NCBI RefSeq assembly: GCF_014489555.1
Contig: NZ_CP060784.1
Coordinates: 1,426,001 to 1,490,000 of the forward strand
DNA: 64,000 nt
Direction: 5' to 3'
Source of the DNA: Hymenobacter qilianensis
GTDB taxonomy: Bacteria; Bacteroidota; Bacteroidia; Cytophagales; Hymenobacteraceae
The first letter of the stretch is position 1. Every line of letters starts with the position of its first letter. Positions 40,293 through 49,969 of this stretch are shown in pieces. The notes under the pieces are model-generated. The model had not been told where the DNA came from and did no database searches. It was given only the letters and a program-made list of their open reading frames with translations. The position numbers were made by a program, and so were the translations under genes.

Positions 40293-41102
40293 CTATTTCC
40301 AGGCTTTCACGATGAGGCCGGTGCCGGAATCGTGCTTGGAGCTGGCATCAATCCAGTTTAGAAGCAAGCAGAACGGAAACGTGATGAGATAATAGAACGG
40401 CAATACCACAAAGAACCATTTGGACGCGCCCAGCATCAGAATCGGGTACTTCATGCTCAGGCGCCACGAAATCTGGCCGGGCTCGCCGTAGCTGTACTGG
40501 GCCTCAATGCGGTCGAAGCCGGCGGTGCGCAGCTTCTGCTGAATCTCGTGGATGTTGTAGCCATCGCGCACGTGCTCCTCAATAAAGCTGGTTTCGTCGT
40601 CGCCGTGTACGTCGGAGCCACCTTGGTCAGAAGGGGTAGAGATCAGCAACATACCGCCGTCTTTCAGCGAGGCGTGAATGTTCGTGAACACTTCCACGTC
40701 TTCCAGAATATGCTCCATCACATCCACCGACAACGCCAGATCAAATGTGTTCGGCTCCTGATAAAGCACCAAGTCCTGCACCGCGAACTGCACATTCACC
40801 CGCCCGATTTGGCGAAAGAAGCGGTTGGAATCGGCAATCTGCTCGTCTTTCACATCGACGGCGAGAATCTGCCATTTCTTGCTCAAGCCCGAAAGCCAGT
40901 AGGTATATTGCCCGTAACCGGAGCCCGCATCAAGAATATTCAGAGCCTCATCGGTGCGACCTTTGGCCCACTGCCGCAACTCGCGGTGCACGTGCCAGGT
41001 GCGCAGCAACAATAAATCGAGCAGATAATAGAAGAGGCGGCGCAGCCAGGGCGTGCGGTTAAACACCTCCCCCAGCGACTTTTTAATCGGGTCGTAATAC
41101 AA
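40293..41102 (-). CDS. SAM-dependent methyltransferase with C-terminal membrane segment
   Basis: A 269-residue class I methyltransferase. SAM motif ILDAGSGYGQYTYWL (about 55-69), acidic loop AVDVKD and ALSVDVMEHI (methyltransf_11 type). A hydrophobic stretch near residues 225-248 (KWFFVVLPFYYLITFPF) suggests membrane attachment. Substrate unknown. It lies between the LolC/E-like permease and rbfA on the same strand. Confidence 0.82.
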   Translation of the reverse strand: MYYDPIKKSLGEVFNRTPWLRRLFYYLLDLLLLRTWHVHRELRQWAKGRTDEALNILDAGSGYGQYTYWLSGLSKKWQILAVDVKDEQIADSNRFFRQIGRVNVQFAVQDLVLYQEPNTFDLALSVDVMEHILEDVEVFTNIHASLKDGGMLLISTPSDQGGSDVHGDDETSFIEEHVRDGYNIHEIQQKLRTAGFDRIEAQYSYGEPGQISWRLSMKYPILMLGASKWFFVVLPFYYLITFPFCLLLNWIDASSKHDSGTGLIVKAWK

Positions 41103-41200
41103 AGTTCTGTTACCTGTTGTGAATAGTCGGTTGCCGGCTTAGAGTAGTTTGGGGGCTTTTTCGGTGAAGCATAAGGCTTCACGCTTGCCTATCCCGGACT

Positions 41201-41629
41201 TTACTCGTCTTCGTCGGCAAATAGCTTGGGACGCTTGCTCTCGGGCGGCGTATCCGCTTCGTCGTCGGGAGCCGGCGCAGGCGGAATATGCAGGGTATTG
41301 ATCACCTCATCCATCCGGGCAGCGTACGATGCGCTGTCATCGAGAAAGAAATTCAACTCCGGGATGACGCGCACCTGCTTGCGAATCCGTTTGGCTAAGG
41401 CCTGACGAATGGCTTTGCCATTGTCGCGGATGTCGCGCAATACGGCCTCACTGTCTTTAACCAATAGCAGACTCAGATACACGCGGGCCACGCCCAGATC
41501 GGGGGATACGCGCACGGTGCTGATGCCGGGGGGCAAACCTGGGAACAGGTGAGGCAGGTCGCGTTGAAAGACGGCGGCCAGATCCTGTTGCAACAAGCTG
41601 GCGAATTTTTGCTGACGTTTACTTTCCAT
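41201..41629 (-). CDS. rbfA: 30S ribosome-binding factor RbfA
   Basis: About 142 residues. KH-like fold with GISTVRVSPDLGVARVYLSL and the C-terminal VRVIPELNFFLDDS, both typical of RbfA, a late 16S rRNA maturation factor needed in the cold. An acidic tail follows. The start at 41629 (MESKRQQKFAS) is preferred over 41641. An intact C6 word lies inside it near 41528. Confidence 0.92.
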   Translation of the reverse strand: MESKRQQKFASLLQQDLAAVFQRDLPHLFPGLPPGISTVRVSPDLGVARVYLSLLLVKDSEAVLRDIRDNGKAIRQALAKRIRKQVRVIPELNFFLDDSASYAARMDEVINTLHIPPAPAPDDEADTPPESKRPKLFADEDE

Positions 41630-41834
41630 AATAGCCGACAAAGGTAAGATTTAGGCAATCAGTAGTTCACACTCCGTAAGCAGACTTCAAACCCGAGGGC
41701 GATAATCAACGCCAATGGGCTCAGATGAAGCCTTCCCGCGCTTTCGTTTTAGCTTTACGCAGCCAAAACAGATTGAGTATTCTGATCGTCGCTTTTGGCT
41801 GCCTTTTAACTAAACTTTTTGCCCACGCTTCGCC

Positions 41835-43245
41835 TTGCTGCGTTTTTTTAAAAGTCCGCTTTCTACCCGACTGATCACGCTGCTGGTGCTGGTGCTGGCC
41901 GTTCGGCTGCCGTTGCTCTGGCTGGGCGTGCCGCTTACGGCCGCCGAGCTGCGGGCTTTGCTGATTGGGGAGCGCATGCACGCGGGCGCCCTGCTCTACC
42001 ACGACCTCTACGACAGCACCGCGCCTCTGTCAGCCGTCGTTTTCGCTGCCCTCGATTTAATTGCCAGTCGGCCGCTGTGGCTGTACCGAATTCTGGCGTT
42101 GGCGCTCCTTCTATTTCAGGCGTTGCGGCTTAACCTGGTGCTCAACCGCGCCGATGTGCATCCGGAGCGGGGCTATGTAGCGGCCCTGACTTATCTGCTC
42201 GTAGCCAGCGTTACGGCCGAGCTTGATACGCTTTCGCCGCTGCTGCTGGGCCACACCTTTATTGTGACGGCGCTGAGTGCTTTGCTGCCCACCACCCGCG
42301 AGGGCTACGACAATCGCCGACTGTTTCGGGCCGGATTTCTGACCGGGCTGGCGGCGCTGTGCTATTTGCCGCTGGCGCTGTTTCTGCTGGTTGGCCTGTT
42401 CGCCGTTATCATCTTCGCTGCCAATTCCTTCCGAAGCTTTTTGCTGTTGCTGTGCGGGTTTTTCTTTCCGTATGTTGTCGTCGCCACCTTTTTCCTTTAC
42501 ACCGAAAGCCTTCCCGGCTTCGTGCAGTTTCATCTGCGGCCTACGCTGCAGGGTTTGGTAGCCGGCACCGATGGGCTACCCCTGTGGGTGCAGTTGCGGC
42601 TGCTGATTCTGCCCGGCGCTATTCTGCTGCTCGCGCTGGGGCGGGCCTTCACCACGTCGCTGGGGCTGGTATTTCAGGTAAAATTCCGGCAGCTGATGCT
42701 GGTTTGGCTGCTGGCCTCGGGGCTGATGATGGCCATTGGCGGTGGGGTAGCTCCCGGCACGCTGGTACTGGCTTTGCCGCCGCTCACCTATTTCGGGTTA
42801 TTTCTGTGGCAAAAAGCCCCCGCCCCTGGGTGCCCGATGTGCTGCTGCTGGTCGTGCTGGGGGCATTTTAGTAATCCGCTACCGGGCCGTACTGGAGCTG
42901 GAGCAGCTGGTTCAGATTCCGGCTGAAAGCACCTATGCCATGCGGCCGCACCCGGCATACACGGCCGTGCAGGGGCAGCGCCTCCTGGTGCTTGGCCCCG
43001 ACCGGCGCCCGTATGTGCAAAACAGCCTCGCCTCGCCCTACCTCGACTGGCGCTTAGCACAGGCTGATTTCGGCCACCTCAACGAATATGCCGCCATCTT
43101 CCGCTTGTCGCAGAATTTTGCCCCCCAGCCACCAACATACCTTATCGATGAGGTTGGCCTGCTGCCGGAGCTACGCTACAAGCTGCCCGCCATCTTTGGC
43201 CGCTACCAGCCCACTAGCACGCCGCGCGTGTACCGGCTGAGATAA
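41835..43245 (+). CDS. multi-pass membrane protein, glycosyltransferase-like
   Basis: About 471 residues. Roughly ten hydrophobic segments with a loop containing YDSTAPLS after the first one; similar to uncharacterised Cytophagales membrane proteins, perhaps GT-C-like. The C-terminal part is soluble (LLVLGPDRRPYVQNSLASPY). Two frame breaks 40 bases apart: C5 at 42817-42821 and G5 at 42859-42863; one extra base at each gives FLWQKAPRPWVPDVLL and VLGGILVIRYRAV. The start is a TTG at 41835; no ATG is nearby. Confidence 0.65.
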
Positions 43246-43258
43246 ATTTAATGGTTGA

Positions 43259-43312
43259 AGGTTAAATGGCTGGTCGCTCCCGCATCTCGTTGAACGACCA
43301 GCCATTTAACCT
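43259..43312. terminator. perfect 18-bp stem-loop between convergent genes
   Basis: AGGTTAAATGGCTGGTCG and its exact complement, 18-base loop. There is no T run, so it may terminate both transcripts by structure alone or be a dispersed palindrome. Confidence 0.6.
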
Positions 43313-43324
43313 CCACCCATTTAA

Positions 43325-43752
43325 TCAACAATCAATCTTATTGACGCGCGTTTGGTGACGCCCACCTTCAAATTCAGTGCTGAGAAACTTCTCCGCGATT
43401 TCGCGGGCCGCCTCTTCACTTACAAAGCGGGCCGGCACGCACAGAATATTAGCGTCGTTGTGTTGGCGGGCCAAGGAGGCTAGCTCGGGCTCCCAGGCAA
43501 TAGCCGCGCGGATGCCGCGGTGCTTGTTGGCGGTAATGCACACGCCATTGGCGCTGCCGCAAACCAGAATTCCCTGCTTAAACTCATCAGCCGTGATGGC
43601 CGAGGCCAGCGGGTGCACAAAGTCCGGGTAGTCGACGGAATTGGGGAGTGCGTACCGAAGTCCTGAACTTCGTGGCCGGCTTCGCGCAACCACTTGGCCA
43701 GCATCTGCTTGTACTCAAATCCGGCGTGGTCGGAGCCAATGGCAATTTTCAT
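43325..43752 (-). CDS. rpiB: ribose-5-phosphate isomerase B
   Basis: About 143 residues. Starts MKIAIGSDHAGFEYK, then GHEVQDFGT; later VDYPDFVHPLA, the active-site cysteine in LVCGSANGVCITANKHRGIRAA, and NDANILCVPARF: the RpiB signature. It interconverts ribose 5-phosphate and ribulose 5-phosphate. The frame breaks at the G4 run 43643-43646; one more base gives THSPNSVDYPDF. Confidence 0.9.
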
Positions 43753-43801
43753 CGTGGTGCAGTACTACGTTTTTTTTGAATGATAGAGCCCGGCAGCCAG
43801 C

Positions 43802-44692
43802 TTAGCTCTGGCCGTTATTAGCCACCAGATCCGCGTTGAGCTTTTGCAGACTATTTCGCCGTACGATGCGAGCAATATTGATACTCACCTCGTACAGCAG
43901 CAGAATCGGGATGGTAACGATGAGCTGAGACGATACATCTGGAGGCGTAATGATGGCCGCCACCACGAGGATAACCACAATAGCATGCTTGCGGTAGAGG
44001 CGCATGACCTCAGGCGTAATCAGACCAGCTTTAGCCAGAAAAAACACGATCATCGGCAGCTCAAATACAAAGGCGCAGGACAGCGACATGGTGGTAAGCG
44101 TGCTCAAATAGCTTTGCAGGTCAATCTGGTTTTCAATGCTGGGATCAAGCTGATAAGAAGCCAAGAAGTTGATACTCAAAGGCGCAGCAATGTAATAGCC
44201 AAACAGCAAGCCCAGAATGAACAGAATTGAAACGAAGAATACCGCGCCCCGCGAGTTCGCCTGCTCGTGCGGATATAAGCCCGGCTTCACAAAGCGCCAC
44301 AGCTCCCAGAAGGTGTAAGGAAAACCCATGGCCAGCCCCACGATAAACGAGCTGCTGATGTGCATCGTCAGCTGCCCGCTCATCTGCCGGTTCTGAATAT
44401 CAAACTTAATCGGGTCCACGCACAGGTCGGGGGCGTTTAGGAGCTTTCCGAACTCACAAAACATGCGGTACGTCCAGAAATCGGGGCGCGACGGGCCCAG
44501 AATCAGGTCGTGAAAGAGAAAGTCTTTCGCTAAAAAAGCCCCCAGCGTAAACACTAAGACCGCAATGGCGGCCCGAATGATATGCCAGCGCAAGGCCTCC
44601 AGATGATCGATAAAAGACATCTCCTGGGGCTCGCCCGGCCGGTTTTCGGCTTGGATGCTGGTTTGATCCACTGATACTTGGGTTAATAACAT
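43802..44692 (-). CDS. tatC: twin-arginine translocase subunit TatC
   Basis: 296 residues and six membrane segments. MSFIDHLEALRWHIIRA is the classical N-terminal TatC motif, and GFPYTFWELWRFVKPGLYPHEQ with its conserved E and P follows. Forms the Tat export receptor; no tatA gene is in the window. The G5 word near 44533 reads in frame (TLGAFLAKDF), so it needs no correction. Confidence 0.94.
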   Translation of the reverse strand: MLLTQVSVDQTSIQAENRPGEPQEMSFIDHLEALRWHIIRAAIAVLVFTLGAFLAKDFLFHDLILGPSRPDFWTYRMFCEFGKLLNAPDLCVDPIKFDIQNRQMSGQLTMHISSSFIVGLAMGFPYTFWELWRFVKPGLYPHEQANSRGAVFFVSILFILGLLFGYYIAAPLSINFLASYQLDPSIENQIDLQSYLSTLTTMSLSCAFVFELPMIVFFLAKAGLITPEVMRLYRKHAIVVILVVAAIITPPDVSSQLIVTIPILLLYEVSINIARIVRRNSLQKLNADLVANNGQS

Positions 44693-44740
44693 GAAGTAGG
44701 TAGCACCTCTGTAGTTAAGTGCCTGCGCCAGACGTACGAA

Positions 44741-44775
44741 GTTTTTGGCTGCCTAGGTCGCAGCCAGCCAAAAAC
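44741..44775. other. stem-loop between glyA and tatC
   Basis: Arms GTTTTTGGCT / AGCCAAAAAC (10 bp), next to a word copy GTGGGGGGCTTTTTTT at 44784-44798. It could end the glyA transcript. Confidence 0.5.
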
Positions 44776-44844
44776 GATGGTTGTGGGGGGCTTTTTTTAA
44801 GTCTTTCCCCACGCCCGGTTAGCGCGTTCGCGCTGATTTTTTGC

Positions 44845-46135
44845 CTAGGCAAACAGCGGAAAGGCCTGCATCCACTCGTTTACCTGCCCGCGCACCCGGC
44901 TAAGGTGGGCTTCGTCGGCGTGGTGCATGAGCACATCGTCAATCAGCTCTACAATGCGCGTCATGTCTGTCTCAACGAGGCCACGCGTGGTGACGGCCGC
45001 CGAGCCAATGCGCATTCCCGAGGTCACGAAGGGCGACTTATCATCGAAGGGCACCATGTTTTTATTGATGGTAATATCAGCTTTGATAAGGGTGTTCTCG
45101 GCCAGCTTGCCGGTAAGGCCTTTGCTGCGCAAGTCAATTAGCATCAAATGGTTGTCTGTTCCACCTGAGATAATCTGGTAGCCGCGCTCCGTGAAGGCTG
45201 TAGCCAGAGCGTTAGCGTTGCGGATAACCTGGCGCGTGTAGTCGGCATACGTCTCAGTGAGGGCTTCACCGAAGGCAACGGCCTTAGCGCCAATCACATG
45301 CTCCAAGGGGCCACCTTGCGTGCCAGGGAATACGCCCGAGTCGAGCAGCGCCGACATCATGCGGAGCTCGCCCTTGGGCGTTTTCAGGCCGAAAGGATTC
45401 TCGAAGTCTTTGCCCAGCAAAATAAGCCCCCACGCGGTCCGCGCAGCGTTTTGTGGGTGGTGGTAGTTACGATGTGGCAATGCTCAAACGGATTATTTAG
45501 CAAGCCTTTAGCTATCAGGCCGCTAGGGTGCGAAATATCGGCCAGCAAGAGCGCGCCTACTTCGTCGGCGGCTTCGCGCAGAGCTTTGTAGTCCCAGTCG
45601 CGGGAGTAGGCCGAGGCGCCGCAGATTATAAGCTTTGGCTGCTCGCGGCGGGCCGTTTCCTTCACCTTCTCCCAATCGATGAGGCCAGTTTCGGGCTCCA
45701 CGCCATAAAAAGAAGGCTTATACAGCTTGCCCGAGAAATTGACGGGCGAGCCGTGCGTTAAATGCCCCCATGACTTAGGTCGAAGCCCAGAATTTTGTCG
45801 CCGGGATTCAGGATTGACAGCATGACAGCAGCGTTGGCCTGGGCACCGGAGTGAGGCTGCACATTCACCCACTCTACGCCAAACAGCTCCTTTGCGCGGT
45901 CGATGGCGAGCTGTTCTACCTGGTCTACAATTTCGCAGCCGCCATAATAGCGCTTGCCGGGCAAACCTTCGGCATATTTATTGGTGAGGATAGACCCTTG
46001 CGCCCGCATCACCTGCTCCGACACATAATTTTCGGAAGCAATGAGTTCAAGACCGTGGGTTTGGCGCTCTTTTTCCTTACGAATAAGGTCGAACAGCACG
46101 GTATCGGGGGCGAGAGTAGTTGTGGTCGTTTCCAT
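44845..46135 (-). CDS. glyA: serine hydroxymethyltransferase
   Basis: About 430 residues, full length once repaired. Motifs include [47 protein letters not shown], and the PLP lysine in [14 protein letters not shown]. Converts serine and tetrahydrofolate to glycine and methylene-tetrahydrofolate. The frame breaks twice, at C5 45765-45769 and C5 45427-45431; one base at each restores [14 protein letters not shown] and [12 protein letters not shown]. Two breaks in an essential gene argue strongly for a sequence error. Confidence 0.93.
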
Positions 46136-46300
46136 AGCCTCAAAGGTAGGGGTGAATCATTTAGCAATAAATACACAGCTCGTGGCAATGTTCAGCAGCA
46201 GGTACCAGCAATTTAGTAATAAGCTGCCGGCAAACTCGGGAGACCTCTTCCGCATGTCGATTGTTCCTCGTTACTTGCCATACGCTACGTGAGCATTTCT

Positions 46301-46827
46301 ATGGTATCGCCCCTCGCCGAACTTCTGGCCCAGCTTCGTGTGGGCAACCAGAAATCCTTGATTACTTTCTACGAGCAGAACCGCGACCATTTTGCGCGTT
46401 GGGCGAAGTGGCACTATAAGCAGGACCCAGCCACCGCTCACGCCACGCTGCGGGCCGTATTGCTGGAGTTTTATGACCGCGCTACCGACGGTCGTCTGAC
46501 AAAAATGCCCCCGACCTGCGCGCTTTTATTTATGACATGGCCCGGGAGCGCCTCGATGATGCCACCGCTCAGCGTTTGCCCCAAGCCGAAGCCAACCGGC
46601 GTCAGCACCTGCTGCGGGCATTTCATGCGTTGGGAGCCGATTGTCGGCAAGTACTTTCTTATTTTTATTTTCGGGGCTATAATTTTGAGAAAGTAGCAGG
46701 CAAAATGGGTTATCCCAATGCTGTAGTGGCTCGTATTCAGAAATCTACTTACCTGCGTAAGCTGTATGAAGTAGCGTTACAAACCCCCGACGCTGACGGC
46801 CATACGCTACCCTCTACCGATATCTAA
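46301..46827 (+). CDS. sigma-70-like (ECF-type) transcription factor
   Basis: About 176 residues. Region 4 is recognisable as a helix-turn-helix at QVLSYFYFRGYNFEKVAGKM then GYPNAVVARIQKSTYLRKL; region 2 is weak (LLAQLRVGNQKSLITFYEQN). The frame breaks at the C5 run 46508-46512; one more base gives KMPPDLRAFIYDMARERLDD. ATG 46301 is preferred to the GTG at 46289. Followed by a membrane protein of the anti-sigma type, so probably a sigma/anti-sigma pair. Confidence 0.72.
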
Positions 46828-46930
46828 CCGGATGCTGGCCCCTTTCTTGTTTAGCTAGTGGCTACTACGTCTCATTCCTCATGCTTCTCTAGCTTTCCGC
46901 GCTGCCTTGGTTCAAAGTTCCACCTCTTCT

Positions 46931-47731
46931 ATGACGTCGTCCTTCGACTTACGCCCGTATTTGGAAGATATGGAGCGCTTCGCTGACGGTCAGCTTTCGG
47001 CGGCCGAGCAGGAGGCCTTTGAGGAGCGTATGCTTGAAGACCCGGAGCTGCTGAAGGCGCACCAGGCCTACGAGCAGCTGACAGCCGATCTGCGCTGGGC
47101 TGCCGGGCATGAGATATTGCAGGAACAGCTTCAGGCCCTGGACCAAAGCCTGGACCAGCGCCAGCAAGCCCTGACCCGCGTGCAGCGCAGTCCGGCCAAT
47201 ACCCGCCGCCGTACTCGTCGGCGCTGGCTGCTGGCCATCATGGGCATTATTCTGGTAAGCATCGGAGCCTGGCTGATGCTGCGCCCCAGCGAGGATGACG
47301 CACCCGCTGCCTGGAGCCGCTATTATCAGCCGGATCTGGGTTTGTCGGAAGACGACCCGAGCATCAGCCGCCGGCCTTTGCTGGCCGAGGCCATGCACCA
47401 GTATCAGGCAGGCCGCTACCCCGACGCGCTCCGTATTTTACAGCGCCTCTCCCCCGACCAAGTGGGCCAGGATACGCTGCTCTATTACAATGGCATTTTT
47501 CTGCTTCAGCAAGACCGGCCAACAGCCGCGCGCTCTTACCTGCGCCGGGTAAGTCAGCAGTCAAGCTCTCCGCTGGCGGGTAAGGCCCTTTATCACCTGG
47601 GAATGGTGCATTGGCATAGTAGACACCCGGTAGAGGCCCGCGCTATTCTAAGGCAGGTAGCCGACGACCCCAAAAATCCATATCGGGAAGACGCCCAGCT
47701 CGTGCTGCACGACAACGTACTTCAAGACTAA
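46931..47731 (+). CDS. membrane protein with anti-sigma-like head and TPR-like tail
   Basis: About 266 residues. Cytoplasmic head (LEDMERFADGQLSAAEQEAF, and EERMLEDPELLKAHQAYEQL) similar to Bacteroidota anti-sigma proteins, one membrane segment (WLLAIMGIILVSIGAWLML, about 103-121), then a periplasmic part with helical repeats (EAMHQYQAGRYPDALRILQR). It probably holds the upstream sigma factor and reports an envelope signal. Starting at ATG 46931. Confidence 0.65.
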   Translation: MTSSFDLRPYLEDMERFADGQLSAAEQEAFEERMLEDPELLKAHQAYEQLTADLRWAAGHEILQEQLQALDQSLDQRQQALTRVQRSPANTRRRTRRRWLLAIMGIILVSIGAWLMLRPSEDDAPAAWSRYYQPDLGLSEDDPSISRRPLLAEAMHQYQAGRYPDALRILQRLSPDQVGQDTLLYYNGIFLLQQDRPTAARSYLRRVSQQSSSPLAGKALYHLGMVHWHSRHPVEARAILRQVADDPKNPYREDAQLVLHDNVLQD

Positions 47732-47734
47732 TTT

Positions 47735-47772
47735 AAAAAAGTCCCCCAGTCAGGAAGCTGGGGGCTTTTTTT
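47735..47772. terminator. rho-independent terminator
   Basis: AAAAAAGT-C5-AG(TC) / GCTGGGGGCTTTTTTT, an inverted word pair between convergent genes, with one G-T mismatch. Confidence 0.85.
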
Positions 47773-47798
47773 GGCTGTGCATCAACCACCATACTGCC

Positions 47799-48497
47799 TC
47801 AGCGACGCGCTATTGCATAAGGCTCTTCCAGGTTGGGAATAAGCTGAAGTTGAAACGTGTCCAGATCCAGCACGGCTAAGTGAGCCAACTCCGGATTGTG
47901 GCGGTAAACGCAGCCTGTATCGAGGCCAATTGCTCCTTGACGAGCATCAACTCGCCGCTGCACTTCGGCCGTAGGCGTCGGAACGTGGCCATACAACAAG
48001 CGCCGCCCTTGCAGCCGCGACGCATCAAACACGAACTGCTTGGTATTAAGCATCGTGTTCCAATCTTGGCGCATCTGCTGGGGGGGCAAATGAAAGTCGA
48101 AGCCGGCGTGGACGAGCGTGAAGCCCGGAATATCTAGTTGGTAAGGCAGGGCATCGAGCCAGCGGAGGTAAGGCTCCGGAATATGAGCCGCCTCCGTCAC
48201 TCCAAAGCTCTGGAGCGTCAACGCCCGGTCGTCGGCTGAGGCCCAGGTGGCGGCCGCTCTGCCGTGAGCAGCATCGAGCAACTCCTGATCATGGTTGCCG
48301 CGCAGACAATACACCTGAAAGCCAGTCGCTTGCAGCTGCATCAGGTAATCAAGCACGCCACGACTGTCAGGACCTTTATTAACATAATCGCCCAGCACAT
48401 ACAGCTCATCCGTGGCGCGCAGCAGCAACTTTGTTTCTACCGCGTGGCGGAAGGTGCGTAGGCAGCCGTGCAAATCGGTGGTAACGTAGCGAGCCAT
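47799..48497 (-). CDS. calcineurin-like PPP-family metallophosphoesterase
   Basis: 232 residues. Metal motifs DLHG (for GDxHG), GDYVNKGPDSRGV and RGNHDQELL, then the C-terminal LLYGHVPTPTAEVQ. The set is that of bacterial serine/threonine phosphatases and symmetrical Ap4A hydrolases of the PrpE/ApaH kind; which one cannot be told. A G7 run at 48080-48086 reads in frame and is the only run longer than six. Confidence 0.87.
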   Translation of the reverse strand: MARYVTTDLHGCLRTFRHAVETKLLLRATDELYVLGDYVNKGPDSRGVLDYLMQLQATGFQVYCLRGNHDQELLDAAHGRAAATWASADDRALTLQSFGVTEAAHIPEPYLRWLDALPYQLDIPGFTLVHAGFDFHLPPQQMRQDWNTMLNTKQFVFDASRLQGRRLLYGHVPTPTAEVQRRVDARQGAIGLDTGCVYRHNPELAHLAVLDLDTFQLQLIPNLEEPYAIARR

Positions 48498-48612
48498 TAG
48501 CGTTTAGAGTATTAGTTAATATTATTGTCGTCTGGCCAAAGCCCGCAAAAATTTCGTGCATTTTAAATCTCTAGGGGCTTTTCTGGGCAGGCCAACCAGC
48601 ATCTGGTAAATC

Positions 48613-48647
48613 AAAAAGCACTCCCTCCAACGGAAGAAGTGCTTTTT
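48613..48647 (-). terminator. rho-independent terminator
   Basis: AAAAAGCACT / AGTGCTTTTT; ends the small gene at 48679-48915. Confidence 0.8.
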
Positions 48648-48678
48648 GAACAAGGTTCTGCAACTGCTTAATTATCAA

Positions 48679-48915
48679 TTAGCTATACGCTGGCTTATCC
48701 AGATCTGGCTTATCGTAGTTGCGGTTGGGGTTGTTGGTCATGTGAGGCGGGATATCGGCCTCGCCGTCATTGGTGTATTCATCGGCCAGGCGCTGCGTCA
48801 ACTCGTCTTCGTTGATCGGCGTACTGTTCGGGTCGCCTTTGGCTTTGCCGCCGGTGGCCGGGTTGCCTTTGTTTTCCTTGGACTGCTGGTTGGTGTTATT
48901 ACTTTTGTAAGGCAT
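48679..48915 (-). CDS. small hydrophilic disordered protein
   Basis: 78 residues, rich in N, D, P, K and T, no hydrophobic core, no family recognised (NDGEADIPPHMTNNPNRNYD). Probably unfolded. It and the next gene (48959-49495), 43 bases away on the same strand, have the same composition and may be one operon. Confidence 0.55.
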   Translation of the reverse strand: MPYKSNNTNQQSKENKGNPATGGKAKGDPNSTPINEDELTQRLADEYTNDGEADIPPHMTNNPNRNYDKPDLDKPAYS

Positions 48916-48958
48916 GATTTCAACAGGTTAAAGTGGTGAAATACTGGAACTTCAAGCG

Positions 48959-49495
48959 TTATTCACCCCGCAAAATACCAGATTCCTGGGCATTGGGGTC
49001 ATTCAGGTCAGCGTTGGTTTCGGGGGTAGCGCGGCCTGCCGGGCTGTCTTGCACTGTCGACACGTCGTGGTCGTCTTTGGTCAGGGTATTACGAATGCCA
49101 TCTACGTCGCTCTCACCGGCGCCGTGTAGGGTGCGTTGGGCTTTTGTAGCGTTGGCTTCCGAAGCAGAAGGTGGCCGCCGAACCGTATCAGCACTAGGGA
49201 GGTCGAAGTCGGGCATATCCTGGTCGGCTTGCTCATCAGCACCTTCGCCTACTGTCAAGATATTATCGGCGGGATGGCCTACTTTATCTGCATCTTCGTT
49301 CACGGAAATAGAAGTATTGCCGCTGCCGCTATCCGTGCCAAAGCCTTCTTTGCCATCACGATTGCCAAACCCGCCACGGGCAGCTTCGTTTTTGGGTGGA
49401 TCAGCGTCGGGAATGATATGTCCGGCCGCTAATTCCTGATCAGTAGTGTCGTCGTTGATGACGCGGACGGGACGATTATTAGGATCAATAGCCAT
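48959..49495 (-). CDS. acidic disordered protein
   Basis: 178 residues without hydrophobic segments, low in aromatic residues and rich in D, E, G, N, P and T (VNEDADKVGHPADNILTVG). Looks intrinsically disordered; similar stress-linked proteins exist in Bacteroidota, but I cannot name a family. Confidence 0.6.
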   Translation of the reverse strand: MAIDPNNRPVRVINDDTTDQELAAGHIIPDADPPKNEAARGGFGNRDGKEGFGTDSGSGNTSISVNEDADKVGHPADNILTVGEGADEQADQDMPDFDLPSADTVRRPPSASEANATKAQRTLHGAGESDVDGIRNTLTKDDHDVSTVQDSPAGRATPETNADLNDPNAQESGILRGE

Positions 49496-49639
49496 AGAAA
49501 GCGTCGTTTAGAGTCGTGGGTGGATTACCTTGAAGTGTACTCTGGTTTGCGAAATTTGGTTTAAGTTGAACAGAAAGAGCGTGGCTTACCGCAAGTAAAA
49601 AGCGTTCGTGCCGAGCGCTTTATTGTCAAATTCCTCAAT

Positions 49640-49653
49640 CAAAAAGCCCCCCA
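49640..49653 (+). repeat. dispersed word overlapping a start codon
   Basis: CAAAAAGCCCCCCA, full C6; its last A is the first base of the ATG of the pterin dehydratase gene, so the word occupies the ribosome-binding-site position. Confidence 0.55.
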
Positions 49654-49901
49654 TGTGGACCGAACACGATAACGCCCTCACCCGCAGCTTCCGCTTCCCC
49701 GATTTCAAAACTGCTTTTGCTTTCATGACGGCCGTGGCCGCCGAAGCAGAGCGCCAGAATCATCATCCGTGGTGGTCGAATGTGTACGATACCGTTGAGT
49801 TTCGCCTCAACACCCACGATGCGGGCAACACCATCACCAAACGCGACCACCGCCTGGCCGAAGCCATCGACCGGCTGGCCGCTGAGCACGGCGCACGCTG
49901 A
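49653..49901 (+). CDS. 4a-hydroxytetrahydrobiopterin dehydratase (PCD/DCoH)
   Basis: 82 residues when started at 49653 (MWTEHDNALTRSFRF). The catalytic region AERQNHHPWWSNVYDTVEFR and LNTHDAGNTITKRDHRLAEA match pterin-4a-carbinolamine dehydratases. Recycles the pterin cofactor of aromatic hydroxylases; no hydroxylase gene is nearby. The upstream start at 49608 would add an unsupported leader. Confidence 0.9.
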   Translation: MWTEHDNALTRSFRFPDFKTAFAFMTAVAAEAERQNHHPWWSNVYDTVEFRLNTHDAGNTITKRDHRLAEAIDRLAAEHGAR

Positions 49902-49969
49902 TCAGGGGCTGGTTGCATTTACGCTTTTCTATTTAGCACATCCCCGCATCAGCCTACCTTTGCGCCACT

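Noticed and set aside
44531..44545. Further undercalled run in tatC
   Set aside because: The G5 run reads in frame through the conserved TatC sequence on both sides.
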